From the NCBI RefSeq assembly GCF_001418225.1, contig NZ_LIPT01000006.1:124001-188000 (forward strand): 64,000 nucleotides of DNA. Reading direction: 5' to 3'. A program made the position numbers and the translations under genes. Positions 32,639 to 42,458 of the stretch are shown piece by piece (the stretch's first letter is position 1; every line of letters starts with the position of its first letter). Source of the DNA: Pannonibacter indicus. Lineage in GTDB: Bacteria; Pseudomonadota; Alphaproteobacteria; Rhizobiales; Stappiaceae. The notes below the pieces were generated by a model, which was not told where the DNA came from, did not search any database, and saw nothing but the letters and a program-made list of their open reading frames with translations.

Positions 32639-34525
32639 ATGCCGCAAGCACAGCCTCGTCTCGCCGGGACAGAGTACACAGCAGCGTCTGAGGGCACCGC
32701 AAGGCCCGCAGCGAAGGATCCTGCACAGGTTCTGGCGGATGTGTTCGGCTACCCCAGTTTCCGCGGCCGCCAGCGCGAGGTGGTGGACACGCTGATCGCC
32801 GGGGACGATGCGGTGGTGCTGTTCCCCACGGGGGCCGGCAAGTCCATTTGCTTCCAGATCCCTGCGCTCTGCCGCCCCGGAACGGGTGTGGTGATCTCTC
32901 CCCTCATTGCGCTGATGAAGGATCAGGTCGGTGCACTGACGGGTGCTGGCGTGCGCGCTGCCGCGCTCAATTCCTCCGTCCCGCCGGAAGAGCAGGCGCG
33001 CATTGCCGCAGAGCTGCGCAAGGGCACGCTGGATTTTCTCTATGTGACGCCCGAACGGGTGGCGACGGCCGGCTTCTCCCGCCTGCTGGATGGCGCGGCC
33101 ATCTCGCTCTTTGCCATCGACGAGGCCCATTGCGTCAGCCAGTGGGGGCATGATTTCCGGCCCGAGTATCTGCAGCTGGCGAGCCTTGCGGACCGCTATC
33201 CCGGTGTGCCGCGTGTGGCGCTGACCGCCACCGCCGATCCGCATACGCAGGAGGATATCCGCGTCCGGCTGAAGCTGGAGACGGCGCAGGTCTTCACCAC
33301 CTCCTTCGACCGGCCCAATATCCGCTACGAGATCGTCGAGCGGGTGAACCAGCGCCAGCAACTGCTGGATTTCCTCAAGCGCCACAAGGGCGAGAGCGGC
33401 ATCGTCTATTGCCTGTCCCGCGCCAAGGTGGAGGACATCGCCAATTGGCTGACGGAGAAGGGTATCCGCGCCCTGCCCTATCACGCCGGGCTCGACCGGG
33501 AGATCCGCGAGGCCAATCAGGACGCTTTCCTGCTGGAAGAAAACCTCGTGCTGGTGGCGACCGTTGCTTTCGGCATGGGCATCGACAAGCCGGATGTACG
33601 TTTCGTCGCCCATCTCGACCTGCCGTCTTCCGTCGAGGCCTATTATCAGGAAACCGGACGCGCGGGCCGTGATGGCGCCCCGGCCGAGGCCTGGATGGCC
33701 TATGGCATGGCCGACATGGTGCAGCGCCGCCGCATGATTGCCGAAGGCGAAGCACCGGAAGAGGTGAAACGGGCGGAAACCGCCAAGCTCAACGCCCTTG
33801 TCGGCATCTGCGAAACCGCCGGATGCCGCCGTCAGGCGCTGCTGGCCCATTTCGGCGAGACCTATTCCCAGCCTTGCGGCAACTGCGACACCTGCCTGTC
33901 TCCGGTGGAGACATGGGACGGAACGGAAGCTGCCGCCAAGTTCCTGTCCGCCATCTACCGCACCGGCCAGCGCTTTGGCGCAAGCCATGTGATCGACGTG
34001 CTGCTGGGCAAGGAAAACGACAAGATCGCGCGCTTCGGCCACGACAAGCTGTCGGTCTATGGCATCGGCAAGGAGCTTTCACCCAAGACCTGGCAATCGG
34101 TGGCGCGCCAGCTGGTCGCCATGGGCCTTGTCGGCGTCGATCATGCCAATTACGGCGCACTGGTGCTGACGGACGAATGCCGCGCCGTGTTCCGCAACGA
34201 GCGCAAGGTGCTGCTGCGCCGCGACCGCGCCGCCGCCAGCCTCAGAGCCTCGCGCGGGGAACGGTCGGCGAGCCTTGCCGATGATCTTGATCCTGAAGAC
34301 CGGCTGCTGTTCGAGCGCCTGCGCCGCCTGCGCACCCAGATCGCCCGGGAAAACGAAGTGCCGCCCTATGTGGTGTTCCCGGACGCGACCCTTGCCGGCA
34401 TCGCCATCGCCCGGCCCCTGACGCCCCATGCCCTGCTCGCCGTCTCCGGTGTCGGCCAGTCGAAACTCGACCGCTACGGCTCGCAGATCATCGATCTGGT
34501 CGAGGCCTTTGAAGCGGGCGTGTGA
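32639..34525 (+). CDS. recQ: ATP-dependent DNA helicase RecQ
   Basis: This 628-residue helicase unwinds recombination intermediates and stalled forks. The domains in order are: helicase core with [33 protein letters not shown] (motifs 0 and I), [17 protein letters not shown] (II and aromatic loop), VALTATAD (III), [36 protein letters not shown] (V) and [10 protein letters not shown] (VI); a four-cysteine zinc region around [24 protein letters not shown]; an RQC winged helix; and an HRDC domain at the end. The ATG at 32639 is preferred; a codon ten residues upstream (32609) is possible. Confidence 0.95.
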   Translation: MPQAQPRLAGTEYTAASEGTARPAAKDPAQVLADVFGYPSFRGRQREVVDTLIAGDDAVVLFPTGAGKSICFQIPALCRPGTGVVISPLIALMKDQVGALTGAGVRAAALNSSVPPEEQARIAAELRKGTLDFLYVTPERVATAGFSRLLDGAAISLFAIDEAHCVSQWGHDFRPEYLQLASLADRYPGVPRVALTATADPHTQEDIRVRLKLETAQVFTTSFDRPNIRYEIVERVNQRQQLLDFLKRHKGESGIVYCLSRAKVEDIANWLTEKGIRALPYHAGLDREIREANQDAFLLEENLVLVATVAFGMGIDKPDVRFVAHLDLPSSVEAYYQETGRAGRDGAPAEAWMAYGMADMVQRRRMIAEGEAPEEVKRAETAKLNALVGICETAGCRRQALLAHFGETYSQPCGNCDTCLSPVETWDGTEAAAKFLSAIYRTGQRFGASHVIDVLLGKENDKIARFGHDKLSVYGIGKELSPKTWQSVARQLVAMGLVGVDHANYGALVLTDECRAVFRNERKVLLRRDRAAASLRASRGERSASLADDLDPEDRLLFERLRRLRTQIARENEVPPYVVFPDATLAGIAIARPLTPHALLAVSGVGQSKLDRYGSQIIDLVEAFEAGV

Positions 34526-34551
34526 GCCGGGCAACGCCTGATTTTCCACCT

Positions 34552-34603
34552 CTCCATCGTCATCGCGGACGAAGCGCAGCGGAGATCCGGGATGACAATG
34601 GAG
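34552..34603. repeat. Dispersed palindrome with 18-base arms
   Basis: CTCCATCGTCATCGCGGA (34552-34569) and TCCGGGATGACAATGGAG (34586-34603) pair at 16 of 18 positions around a 16-base loop containing GAAGCGCAGCG. I have seen this ATCCCGGATCTCCGCTGCG-type sequence repeated in intergenic regions of many alphaproteobacteria. It lies between the convergent recQ and cupin genes. Confidence 0.7.
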
Positions 34604-34647
34604 GGGCTTCATGCCGGAAAGAACGGCATGTAAAATCTGTCACCCCC

Positions 34648-35085
34648 TCACGGCTGCCAGCCTTCCGGGGCCATTTCGAAGCCGTCGAAGGTGAAACCGG
34701 GGGCGACTGTGCAGCCCACGAGGGTGAAATCACCAAGGCTTTGCGCCTGCTGCCAGGCGTGGCGCGGCACCACCGCCTGCGGGCGCTGCCCCGCGGCCAG
34801 ATCGGACCCGAGGGTCACGAGCTCAACCGGCCCTTCTGCGTCACTGATCAGAAGCTCCAGCGGCGCCCCGCCATACCAGTGCCACACCTCCACCGCATCC
34901 ACCTTGTGCCAGCGCGACAAGACGCCCTCCGGCAGCAGGAAATAGATCGCCGTCGAGGCCGCGCGGCCTGATGCATCACAGACCGGATCGCGGAAGGTCT
35001 CGGCGTAATAACCGCCCTCGGGATGCGGCTGCATGCCCAGCGTCTCGATGATTTCGGCGGCAGTGAATCCGGTCAGCGGTCTCAT
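34648..35085 (-). CDS. Cupin family protein (DUF985)
   Basis: This 145-residue protein matches the DUF985 cupins: MQPHPEGGYYAETFRD, STAIYFLLPEGVLSRWHKVDAVEVWHWYGG and RPQAVVPRHAWQQAQSLGDFTLVGCTVAPGF. The His and Glu residues of the middle block suit a metal or sugar site. Family members include enzymes and binding proteins of unknown role. It lies three bases downstream of gloB on the same strand, so the two are probably one operon. Confidence 0.88.
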   Translation of the reverse strand: MRPLTGFTAAEIIETLGMQPHPEGGYYAETFRDPVCDASGRAASTAIYFLLPEGVLSRWHKVDAVEVWHWYGGAPLELLISDAEGPVELVTLGSDLAAGQRPQAVVPRHAWQQAQSLGDFTLVGCTVAPGFTFDGFEMAPEGWQP

Positions 35086-35088
35086 GGC

Positions 35089-35862
35089 TCAGAACCTGTC
35101 CTTACGTCCCCGCAGCTCCGCGAAGACTTCGGCAGGGCTGGCCCCTGCCATGCCGAGGGCTGCGGCGAGGGCCGGATCACCCGCCCGCAGGAACGGATTG
35201 GTGGCCCGCTCCCGCCCCATCGTGGTGGGCAGGGTGGCCATATGCTCCGCCCGCAGCCGCTCCACCTCTGCTACCCTTTCCTTGAGCGCAGCGTTATCCG
35301 GATCAACACTCAGCGCGAAACGGGCATTGGACAGAGTATACTCATGGCCGCAGTAGACAACCGCATCATCCGGCAGGCGGCGGTTCAGCTTGCCGAGCGA
35401 GGCCCACATCATTTCCATGTCGCCTTCGAAGACGCGCCCGCAGCCCAGCGAGAACAGTGTGTCGCCGGTGTGGATGACCCCCGCCTGTTCAAACCACCAG
35501 GAGATCTGGTCCAGCGTATGGCCCGGCGTCGAGATGGCCTCCACCTTCAGCTCGGCGATGTGGAAGATGTCGCCGTCTTCCACCACTTCATCAAGGCCGG
35601 AAATCTTGTCGCGCGACAGGCCGGGGCCGATGACCCGTGCGCCGGTGGCCTCCTTCAGCGGCACCAGCCCCTGCACATGGTCCCAGTGATGGTGGGTGAT
35701 GAGAATATGCGTGAGGCGCCAGCCGGTTTCGGCCAGTTCCGCCAGATAGGGCGCGGCATCCGGCACATCGATGGCGATCACCGATCCGCTCTCCGGATCG
35801 CGTGCCAGCACACCGTAATTGTCGGACAGGCAGGGAAACTGCCTGATCTGAAGCCGCGCCAT
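35089..35862 (-). CDS. gloB: Hydroxyacylglutathione hydrolase (glyoxalase II)
   Basis: This 257-residue enzyme hydrolyses S-lactoylglutathione in methylglyoxal detoxification. It has the metallo-beta-lactamase metal motif THHHWDH, later TPGHTLDQISWW, HTGDTLFSLGCGRVFEG, and YCGHEYTLSNARFAL, then the glyoxalase II-type C-terminal helices (ATNPFLRAGDP). The ATG at 35862 is preceded by GGGAGAG; longer forms to 35937 lack support. It is in one unit with the cupin gene and divergent from a methyltransferase gene. Confidence 0.95.
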   Translation of the reverse strand: MARLQIRQFPCLSDNYGVLARDPESGSVIAIDVPDAAPYLAELAETGWRLTHILITHHHWDHVQGLVPLKEATGARVIGPGLSRDKISGLDEVVEDGDIFHIAELKVEAISTPGHTLDQISWWFEQAGVIHTGDTLFSLGCGRVFEGDMEMMWASLGKLNRRLPDDAVVYCGHEYTLSNARFALSVDPDNAALKERVAEVERLRAEHMATLPTTMGRERATNPFLRAGDPALAAALGMAGASPAEVFAELRGRKDRF

Positions 35863-35997
35863 TTTGTCTCTCCCGTTGATGAATCCGGCCTGCAGAGTGG
35901 CAAATGCCGCAGGCAGGGGCAAGGGCGATCGGGTCATCAGCCCTTGCGTCTTGGGTCAAGGCAAGGTTCAATCGCGCCGGATTGAACCGGGCAGGCC

Positions 35998-36780
35998 ATG
36001 TATCTCGACGTTGCTGATCTCAGAACCTTTTACGACCTGCCGCTTGGCCGCCTGCTGCGCAGCCTCATCGGCGCGCGCGTGCGCTCCCTCTGGCCCAGCG
36101 CAAAGGGCGAAAGCCTGCTCGGCATCGGCTATGCGGGACCGTTCCTGCGCCCCTACATGGATGAGGCGGAGCGCTGCGTTGCGGCCATGCCGGCGGCGCA
36201 GGGCGTCGTCCACTGGCCTCGCGAGCGGGCCAATGCCTCGGTTCTGGTGGAAGCGGATCAGCTGCCCTTTTCCGACAGTTTCTTCCAGCGCGCCATCATG
36301 GTGCATGCGCTGGATATGGCGGGCGATCCTGCCGCCCTGCTGCGCGAGGCCTGGCGCGTGCTGGTGCCGGGCGGCAAGCTGATCGTCATCGTGCCGAACC
36401 GGCGCGGCGTCTGGGCACGGGCGGAAACCTCGCCCTTCGGCTATGGCCGCCCGTTCTCCAAAAGCCAGATCCAGGCGCTGCTGCAGAGCTGCCAGTTCGA
36501 CGTGATCTCGAGGGAAGAAACGCTCTACATTCCCCCGGTGAAATCGAAGGTCATCCTGCGCTCGGCCCGCACCTGGGAAACCGTGGGCCGCGCACTCTGG
36601 CCGGCCTTTGCGGGTCTTCTGGTGATCGAGGCGCAGAAGCGGCTCTACAAACCCGCCCAGGCCGATGGCGGCAAGCGCAGCGTGCTCAGGGTGCTGAGAC
36701 CCGTCTTCGTGCCGGAGGCCGGCGTCACCCCCGGCCTCAATCCGAACCGGCGCGACAGAACGCCGCCGCGCACCCGCTGA
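35998..36780 (+). CDS. SAM-dependent methyltransferase, class I
   Basis: This 260-residue protein has a methyltransferase core in its middle: LLGIGYAGPFLRPYM for the SAM loop, ASVLVEADQLPFSDSFFQRAIMVHALDM and LLREAWRVLVPGGKLIVIVPNRRGVWAR, typical of Methyltransf_11-type enzymes. The front part, YLDVADLRTFYDLPLGRLLRSLIGARVRSLWP, is a form I recall from rhizobial proteins located beside gloB. The substrate is unknown. It is divergent from gloB and convergent with metW. Confidence 0.85.
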   Translation: MYLDVADLRTFYDLPLGRLLRSLIGARVRSLWPSAKGESLLGIGYAGPFLRPYMDEAERCVAAMPAAQGVVHWPRERANASVLVEADQLPFSDSFFQRAIMVHALDMAGDPAALLREAWRVLVPGGKLIVIVPNRRGVWARAETSPFGYGRPFSKSQIQALLQSCQFDVISREETLYIPPVKSKVILRSARTWETVGRALWPAFAGLLVIEAQKRLYKPAQADGGKRSVLRVLRPVFVPEAGVTPGLNPNRRDRTPPRTR

Positions 36781-36783
36781 AAT

Positions 36784-37416
36784 TCAGCGGCGCAGCAGGA
36801 ACACGGCCTGCTCGCCCACCAGATTCCACAGCCACCAGGGCGCATTGAAGCTGATGCGCGCCCCCTGCCCGTCGAGCGCAACGGCCTTCACCACCGTGGC
36901 ATCCATCTCCTCTACCAGCGCGACAAAATCACGGATGGAACAGAAGTGGATGTTGGGCGTGTCATACCACTGGTAGGACAGATACTTGGTCACCGGCATG
37001 CGCCCGCGCAGCAGCAGCTGCATGCGGTTGCGCCAATAGGCGAAATTCGGGATCGAGACGATCACCTGCCCGCCGATGCGCAGCAGCTGCTCCATCACGC
37101 CCTTCGGATCGCGGGTGGCCTGCAGCGTCTGGCTGAGGATCACCACATCGAAGGCATTGTCCGGATAGTCAGCAAGATCCGTGTCGGCATCGCCCTGCAC
37201 CACGGACAGCCCGCGTGCCACGGCCTTGTTAACGCCGCCCTGCGACAGCTCCATGCCGCGCCCGTCAACGCGCCGCCGCTCTGCCAGAAGCTGCAGCAGC
37301 GCCCCGTCCTCGCAGCCCACATCCAGCACCCTTGCGCCCTCGGGCACAAGCTCGCACATCACGAGATGATCGCCGCGCGGCTGGGTCAGAGTTCCGCCCG
37401 TGTTGCCGTTTGCCAT
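36784..37416 (-). CDS. metW: Methionine biosynthesis protein MetW
   Basis: This 210-residue protein has a methyltransferase-like fold: ARVLDVGCEDGALLQLLAERRRVDGRGMELS, AFDVVILSQTLQATRDP, and the MetW-specific FPNFAYWRNRMQLLLRGRMPVTKYLSYQWYDTPNIHFCSIRDF-type block. MetW works with MetX in making O-acyl-homoserine; its own activity is not clear. It begins one base after the metX stop, with AGGAGG eight bases before the ATG at 37416, so the genes are coupled. Confidence 0.93.
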   Translation of the reverse strand: MANGNTGGTLTQPRGDHLVMCELVPEGARVLDVGCEDGALLQLLAERRRVDGRGMELSQGGVNKAVARGLSVVQGDADTDLADYPDNAFDVVILSQTLQATRDPKGVMEQLLRIGGQVIVSIPNFAYWRNRMQLLLRGRMPVTKYLSYQWYDTPNIHFCSIRDFVALVEEMDATVVKAVALDGQGARISFNAPWWLWNLVGEQAVFLLRR

Positions 37417-37417
37417 C

Positions 37418-38656
37418 TTACGCCCCTCCTGGTCCGGCAATGCCACGTGCGGCGGCTGCTCCCGTCAGGAAGCCGCGCACGGTGCGGAACATTTCCGGCT
37501 CATCCAGCAGGAAGGCATCATGGCCGCGGTCACTGCTGATCTCCACGAAGGAGACGTTGGCCGCAGCCGCATTCAGCGCCCGCACCACCGCCTTGCTTTC
37601 CGATGTCGGGAACAGCCAGTCCGAGGTGAAGGACATGACGCAGAAGCGGGTCGGCGTATGCAGGAAGGCCTTGCTCAGGACCCCGTCATGCTCTGCCGCC
37701 AGATCGAAATAGTCCATCGCCCTCGTCACATAGAGATAGGAGTTGGCATCGAACCGGTCGACAAAGGTCATGCCCTGATGGCGCAGGTAGCTTTCGATCT
37801 GGAAATCCGCATCGAAGCCGAAGGTCAGCGCCTCACGGTCCTGCAGGTTACGGCCGAATTTCTGATGCAGCGACATGTCGGACATGTAGGTGATATGCGC
37901 GGCCATGCGCGCCACTGCCAGCCCCTTACTGGGGCGGGTGCCATCGGCAAGGTAGCTGCCGCCGCGCCAGTCGGGATCGGCCATCACGGCCTGACGGCCC
38001 ACCTCGTGGAAGGCAATGTTCTGCGAGGAATGGCGGGCACTGGTGGCAATCGGCACAGCGGAGAAGACACGCTGCGGGAACAGCGCTGCCCATTGCAGCA
38101 CCTGCATACCGCCCATGGAGCCGCCCACCACGGCAAACAGGGTTTCGATGCCCAGATGATCCACCAGACGGGCCTGCGCGCGCACCATGTCGCGGATGGT
38201 CACCACCGGCATGGTCAGCGCATAGGGCTGGCCGGTTTCCGGATTGGTGGAGGCCGGGCCCGTCGTGCCCATGCAGCCACCCAGCACATTGGCGCAAATG
38301 ACGAAGAAACGCTCCGTGTCCACCGGCTTGCCAGGCCCCACCAGCATCGTCCACCAGCCGGGCTTGCCCGTCACCGGATTGCGCGAGGCGACATACTGGT
38401 CACCGGTCAGCGCATGGCAAATGAGAATGGCGTTGCTGCGGTCCGCATTGAGCGTGCCGTAAGTCTCATAAGCGATCTGCCAATTGGCCAGCGTGCCGCC
38501 GGCATCCAGCGGCAGCGCCTGATCCGGCCCGAAACGCAGGCACTGGCTGCTGGGCGTATCGATTTCCCGGCGCTGTGCCTTTTCCAGATCGGCAAGGCTC
38601 GCGGCCACGGCAGCTGCGCCGTCCTGCGGGATCGAAGTCTGAGGTGTATCGGTCAT
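37418..38656 (-). CDS. metX: Homoserine O-acetyltransferase
   Basis: This 412-residue alpha/beta hydrolase transfers an acetyl group from acetyl-CoA to homoserine in methionine synthesis. It has [30 protein letters not shown], the nucleophile serine in [15 protein letters not shown], and the catalytic Asp and His near [17 protein letters not shown]. Succinyl use is possible in some relatives and cannot be excluded. It is followed by metW with a one-base gap. A long leader of about 130 bases with stem-loops precedes it. Confidence 0.93.
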   Translation of the reverse strand: MTDTPQTSIPQDGAAAVAASLADLEKAQRREIDTPSSQCLRFGPDQALPLDAGGTLANWQIAYETYGTLNADRSNAILICHALTGDQYVASRNPVTGKPGWWTMLVGPGKPVDTERFFVICANVLGGCMGTTGPASTNPETGQPYALTMPVVTIRDMVRAQARLVDHLGIETLFAVVGGSMGGMQVLQWAALFPQRVFSAVPIATSARHSSQNIAFHEVGRQAVMADPDWRGGSYLADGTRPSKGLAVARMAAHITYMSDMSLHQKFGRNLQDREALTFGFDADFQIESYLRHQGMTFVDRFDANSYLYVTRAMDYFDLAAEHDGVLSKAFLHTPTRFCVMSFTSDWLFPTSESKAVVRALNAAAANVSFVEISSDRGHDAFLLDEPEMFRTVRGFLTGAAAARGIAGPGGA

Positions 38657-38822
38657 GCCGGACGCATCATCCCGTTTTCACTGGCCGTTTCAAGGGCCGT
38701 TCTCACACGCCATTTTCCCGAGAGAGGCCTGCCCTGCCGGGCGGCGGAAGCCTCGCTGCGGCAACAGCGCGCCACCATCTTCAAGGGGTTGTTAGCTAGG
38801 GTTCGCGGGGCCATGGTGTCAA
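38657..38822 (-). promoter_or_regulatory. metX promoter and structured leader
   Basis: On the minus strand TTGACA (38817-38822) and TAGCTA (38793-38798) are 18 bases apart, a fair promoter for metX. The leader of about 130 bases contains a hairpin GCCC-GGCA-GGGC nested inside GAGGC/GCCTC, and further down GGCC...GGCC. I do not find the SAM-II consensus. It may be a metabolite-sensing or attenuator leader of another kind. Confidence 0.45.
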
Positions 38823-38904
38823 CGTTTTCTTTTGCTTTCCGCCCGCTTGCTGCCTATGACTATCGCCGAATGCATCGCATGTTTCAGGAAGGCATTTCCC
38901 GCCC

Positions 38905-39774
38905 ATGGCCAGTGACCACACCCAAGGCACCGCTCTCGACAGCCTGCGCCAGCGCATCGACGTGCTCGACGCCGAGCTGCATCGTCTGCTGATGGAGCGG
39001 GTGCGCGTCATCGACGGCATCATTGCGGCCAAGCGCGCCAGCGGCGCAGACGGCGTGATGTTCCGCCCGGACCGGGAAGCCGACATGATGCGCCGCATGG
39101 TCGAGCGCCACGAAGGCAGTCTGCCGCTGACCAGCGCCGAGCATCTTTGGCGCGAGATCATCACGGCCTGCACCCGCCTTCAGGGCGAGTTTCAGGTGCA
39201 TCTGGACGGGTCCGCCGACATTGCCGCCATGCGCGATGCCGCGCGCTTCTACTTCGGCTTTGCCGTGGAGATGGAAACAGCCGGCGATCCGGCGGATGTG
39301 GTCGGCACGGTCGCCGCCTCCCATTCCGACCTTGGCGTCATTGCCCTGACAGAACGGGCCGAACTACCCTGGTGGCGCGGTCTTGGACAGGACGGAGCAC
39401 AGATCATCGCCCGCCTGCCCTTCTTCGTGGCCGAGGAGCGCCCGGCGGATCTGGCCTCCATGGTCATCAGCCGCCCCATTCCGGGCTCCGGCGCGCCGGA
39501 TACGGCTGTCTATGATGCCCGCTGGCGCGGCGTTCTGCCCGGCAGCCTGATGGATTCGGGCCTCGAAATCCTGAGCTTCTTCCGCCATGCCGACGGCGTT
39601 GACGCCCTGCTGGCCGCCTCCGGCGATATCAGCGAAGACGAGGTTCTGACGATCTGCCGCGAGGCCGGGGCGGAGCCGGACGTGCTGAGGTTTGTTGGCG
39701 GCTACGCCTCTCCCATCGACATCGACGAGGGCGAGGCGGACGAGCTTGACGATTTCAGCGAAGACCAAGACTGA
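38905..39774 (+). CDS. Chorismate mutase (AroQ type) with a C-terminal extension
   Basis: Residues 8-95 form an AroQ chorismate mutase: [34 protein letters not shown] and the second helix with [23 protein letters not shown]. It converts chorismate to prephenate for Phe and Tyr. The following 190 residues resemble the start of a prephenate dehydratase-like or periplasmic-binding fold but show no TRF dehydratase motif, ending in a very acidic tail. It is the first gene of a three-gene run with hisC and tyrC, and divergent from metX with 248 bases between. Confidence 0.87.
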   Translation: MASDHTQGTALDSLRQRIDVLDAELHRLLMERVRVIDGIIAAKRASGADGVMFRPDREADMMRRMVERHEGSLPLTSAEHLWREIITACTRLQGEFQVHLDGSADIAAMRDAARFYFGFAVEMETAGDPADVVGTVAASHSDLGVIALTERAELPWWRGLGQDGAQIIARLPFFVAEERPADLASMVISRPIPGSGAPDTAVYDARWRGVLPGSLMDSGLEILSFFRHADGVDALLAASGDISEDEVLTICREAGAEPDVLRFVGGYASPIDIDEGEADELDDFSEDQD

Positions 39775-39836
39775 TATCCTGGCCTGCAGGCCTTTCACAG
39801 ACAGCGGCCAAACACACGAGAGACAGAGACACTTCC

Positions 39837-40943
39837 ATGGACAGCGCCAGCAAATCCCGCCCCCAACCGCGCGCAGGCATTCTCGACATCGCCCCTTACG
39901 TTCCCGGCAAGTCCAAGGCCTCGGGCACCGCCAAGGTGCACAAGCTGTCCTCGAACGAATCCCCGCTGGGCGCCAGCGAAGCGGCAAAGAAGGCCTATGC
40001 GGAAGTCGCCTCCAAGCTGGAGCTTTATCCGGATGGCGCGTCCACGGCCCTGCGTGACGCCATCGGCGAGGTGGTGGGCATCAATCCGGAGCGCATCATC
40101 TGCGGCGCCGGGTCGGACGAGATCCTGACGCTCATCGCCAACACCTATCTGGCGCCGGGCGATGAGGCGATCTATTCCGAGTTCGGCTTCCTCGTCTATC
40201 CGATTGCCATCCGCGCTGCCGGTGCAACGCCCGTTGTCGCCCCGGAGAAGAACCTGACGACGGATGTGGACGCGATCCTGGCCCGCGTGACGGAGAAGAC
40301 CAAGATGGTCTTCCTCGCCAACCCGAACAATCCGACCGGCACCTACATTCCCTTTGACGAGGTGCGCCGCCTGCACGCGGGCCTGCCCTCCCATGTGGTG
40401 CTGGTGCTGGACGCGGCCTATGCGGAATATGTGCGGCGCAATGACTACGAGAGCGGCATCGAGCTGGTGGCGACCTCGAACAATGTCATCATGACGCGCA
40501 CCTTCTCCAAGATCTATGGCCTTGCCAACCTGCGCCTCGGCTGGTGCTTCGGCCCGGCGGAGATGATCGATGCCATGAACCGCATCCGCGGGCCGTTCAA
40601 CGTTTCGGGACCGGCCATGGCCGCCGGCATTGCCGCAATCCGCGACCGTGCCTTCGTGGAGGCAGCCATAGCCCACAACGAGACCTGGATGGCCTGGACA
40701 GCGGCGGAGATCGAAAAGCTCGGCCTCAAGACCACGCCCAGCGTCGGCAACTTCCTGCTCATCCACTTCCCGGATGAGGACGGCAAGCGCGCCACCGATG
40801 CAGATGCCTATCTGTCAGAGCATGGCCTGATCCTGCGGATGGTTGCCAATTACGGCCTGCCGGACGCGCTGCGCCTGTCCATCGGCACCGAGGAAGCCAA
40901 CAAGGCGGTGGTTGCCGCTCTTGCCGGTTTCATGGCGCGCTGA
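39837..40943 (+). CDS. hisC: Histidinol-phosphate aminotransferase (aromatic type)
   Basis: This 368-residue PLP enzyme has the HisC pattern: [12 protein letters not shown] at the front, [20 protein letters not shown], the cofactor lysine in [16 protein letters not shown] and [10 protein letters not shown]. Placement between chorismate mutase and tyrC suggests it also aminates prephenate or phenylpyruvate in aromatic amino-acid synthesis, as rhizobial HisC-like enzymes in this setting are thought to do. It follows the mutase gene by 62 bases. Confidence 0.93.
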   Translation: MDSASKSRPQPRAGILDIAPYVPGKSKASGTAKVHKLSSNESPLGASEAAKKAYAEVASKLELYPDGASTALRDAIGEVVGINPERIICGAGSDEILTLIANTYLAPGDEAIYSEFGFLVYPIAIRAAGATPVVAPEKNLTTDVDAILARVTEKTKMVFLANPNNPTGTYIPFDEVRRLHAGLPSHVVLVLDAAYAEYVRRNDYESGIELVATSNNVIMTRTFSKIYGLANLRLGWCFGPAEMIDAMNRIRGPFNVSGPAMAAGIAAIRDRAFVEAAIAHNETWMAWTAAEIEKLGLKTTPSVGNFLLIHFPDEDGKRATDADAYLSEHGLILRMVANYGLPDALRLSIGTEEANKAVVAALAGFMAR

Positions 40944-41021
40944 AAGCGCCAAGCCCCTGATGGCCCGGCAACAGCCCCAGCGGCAGCCGGGCCAAACCCA
41001 TTTGAAGACACCAGACAAGAC

Positions 41022-41957
41022 ATGTCAGATCCCCATTTCCAGCGCGTTGCCCTGATCGGCATCGGCCTCATCGGCTCCTCCCTTGCCCGCGTCATCCGCG
41101 AAAAGGGCCTGGCGGAGACCATCACCATCTCGACCCGCTCGGCGCCGACACTGGCCCGTGCGGAAGAGCTGGGGCTTGGGGACCGATACTGCCTCTCGGC
41201 AGCGGATGCGGTGAAGGATGCGGATCTGGTGGTGGTCAGCGTGCCGGTCGGCGCTTCGGAAGAGGTGGCAAAAACCATCGCGCCGCATCTGAAGCCGGGC
41301 GCGATCCTGACGGACGTGGGCTCCACCAAGGGCTCGGTCGTCTCGCAGATGGCCCCGCATGTGCCGGAGGGTGTGCATTTCATCCCCGGCCACCCGATTG
41401 CAGGTACGGAGCATTCCGGCCCGGACGCAGGCTTTGCCGCGCTGTTCCAGAACCGATGGTGCATTCTGACGCCGATACCGGGCACCGATGCCGGGGCGCT
41501 TGAAAAGCTCGCGGCCTTCTGGACCGCCTGCGGCTCCAATGTGGACACCATGGACCCGCAGCACCATGACCTGGTGCTCGCGATCGTGTCGCACCTGCCG
41601 CATATCATCGCCTATAACATCGTCGGCACCGCGGATGATCTCCAGACGGTCACCAAGTCGGAAGTCATCAAATATTCCGCGTCCGGCTTCCGCGACTTTA
41701 CCCGTCTGGCAGCATCTGACCCCACCATGTGGCGCGACGTGTGCCTGCATAACAAGGATGCGATCCTGGAAATGCTGGCGCGGTTCTCGGAGGATCTGTC
41801 CGCCCTGCAGCGGGCCATCCGCTGGGGCGACGGGCAGGCGCTGTTCGACCTGTTCACCCGCACGCGCGGCATCCGCCGCTCGATCATCGAGGCCGGCCAG
41901 GAAACCCCGGCGCCTGACTTCGGCCGTCAGGCCGCAGCCCCCGGCGCAGGCGAATAA
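41022..41957 (+). CDS. tyrC: Prephenate/arogenate dehydrogenase
   Basis: This 311-residue enzyme oxidises prephenate or arogenate on the way to tyrosine. It begins with the nucleotide-binding motif VALIGIGLIGSSLARVIREKG, and has VSVPVGASEEV, LTDVGSTKGSVV, FIPGHPIAGTEHSGPDAGFA and HDLVLAIVSHLPHIIAYNIVGTAD with the catalytic histidine. Its position after chorismate mutase and hisC fits. Which cyclohexadienyl substrate is used cannot be told. Intergenic repeat copy C begins directly at its stop codon. Confidence 0.92.
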   Translation: MSDPHFQRVALIGIGLIGSSLARVIREKGLAETITISTRSAPTLARAEELGLGDRYCLSAADAVKDADLVVVSVPVGASEEVAKTIAPHLKPGAILTDVGSTKGSVVSQMAPHVPEGVHFIPGHPIAGTEHSGPDAGFAALFQNRWCILTPIPGTDAGALEKLAAFWTACGSNVDTMDPQHHDLVLAIVSHLPHIIAYNIVGTADDLQTVTKSEVIKYSASGFRDFTRLAASDPTMWRDVCLHNKDAILEMLARFSEDLSALQRAIRWGDGQALFDLFTRTRGIRRSIIEAGQETPAPDFGRQAAAPGAGE

Positions 41958-42057
41958 GACCAGACCTTGATGAGATGTCTCATCCAGGTTTGGTCAAGCC
42001 CGTGCGGCGTGTGAGCATTTCAAGGCGTGATGCGTCAGCATCGTCAGACTTGGTCTA
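41957..42057 (+). repeat. Stop-codon-linked intergenic repeat, copy C
   Basis: This 101-bp copy overlaps the last base of the tyrC TAA. It has GACCAGACC at the front, a GATGAG-ATGT-CTCATC hairpin in its variable part, then the shared AAGCCCGTGCGGCG and AAGGCGTGATGCGTCAGCAT and a CTTGGTCT end. Confidence 0.85.
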
Positions 42058-42068
42058 AGGGCACGTCC

Positions 42069-42458
42069 TCAGACCGTCACATCCGTCTGCAGCACAAGGC
42101 TGACGGATGTGGATGACAGGCTGACGGCCAGCTTGAAATCCTGACCCAGTTTCTTCAACTCGCGGATCAGGGCCTTGGCCTGCGCGGGGCTTGCAAACTT
42201 CAGCCGTTCCTTGAGGGCATCGATGCGCTGCTGCGATCGGGCGATCTTGTCTGCACGCTGGTCGTCCCTGGCCTTTGCCATGGCGTCTTGCAGCGAGTTG
42301 CCGAGTTGCAGGGAGCCCTCAACCTCCTTGAGGAACTCTTCGGAGAACTCACCAAGAATCCCGCCCCTGACGATCGGCAGAAGTTTCGCATCCTGCTTGT
42401 CGAGACGGCCCTGCACCAAATTGCTGGACGTCCCGCCCTTTTGCTCCATGATCGTCAT
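42069..42458 (-). CDS. Hypothetical helical protein
   Basis: This 129-residue protein is not one I can name. It is mostly charged and helical, with a probable coiled coil at about residues 50-95 (LQDAMAKARDDQRADKIARSQQRIDALKERLKFASPAQAKALIRELKKLG) and a C-terminal strand of Ser/Val/Thr (LAVSLSSTSVSLVLQTD). No signal peptide or membrane helix is seen. The start may be ATG 42458 or ATG 42449. Base usage is like that of its neighbours. It lies alone, convergent with the tyrC repeat. Confidence 0.6.
   Translation of the reverse strand: MTIMEQKGGTSSNLVQGRLDKQDAKLLPIVRGGILGEFSEEFLKEVEGSLQLGNSLQDAMAKARDDQRADKIARSQQRIDALKERLKFASPAQAKALIRELKKLGQDFKLAVSLSSTSVSLVLQTDVTV

Noticed and set aside
38657-38790. 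A SAM-II riboswitch before metX
   Set aside because: I could not find the SAM-II pseudoknot core or its conserved GCUAAA-type end; only generic hairpins are seen.
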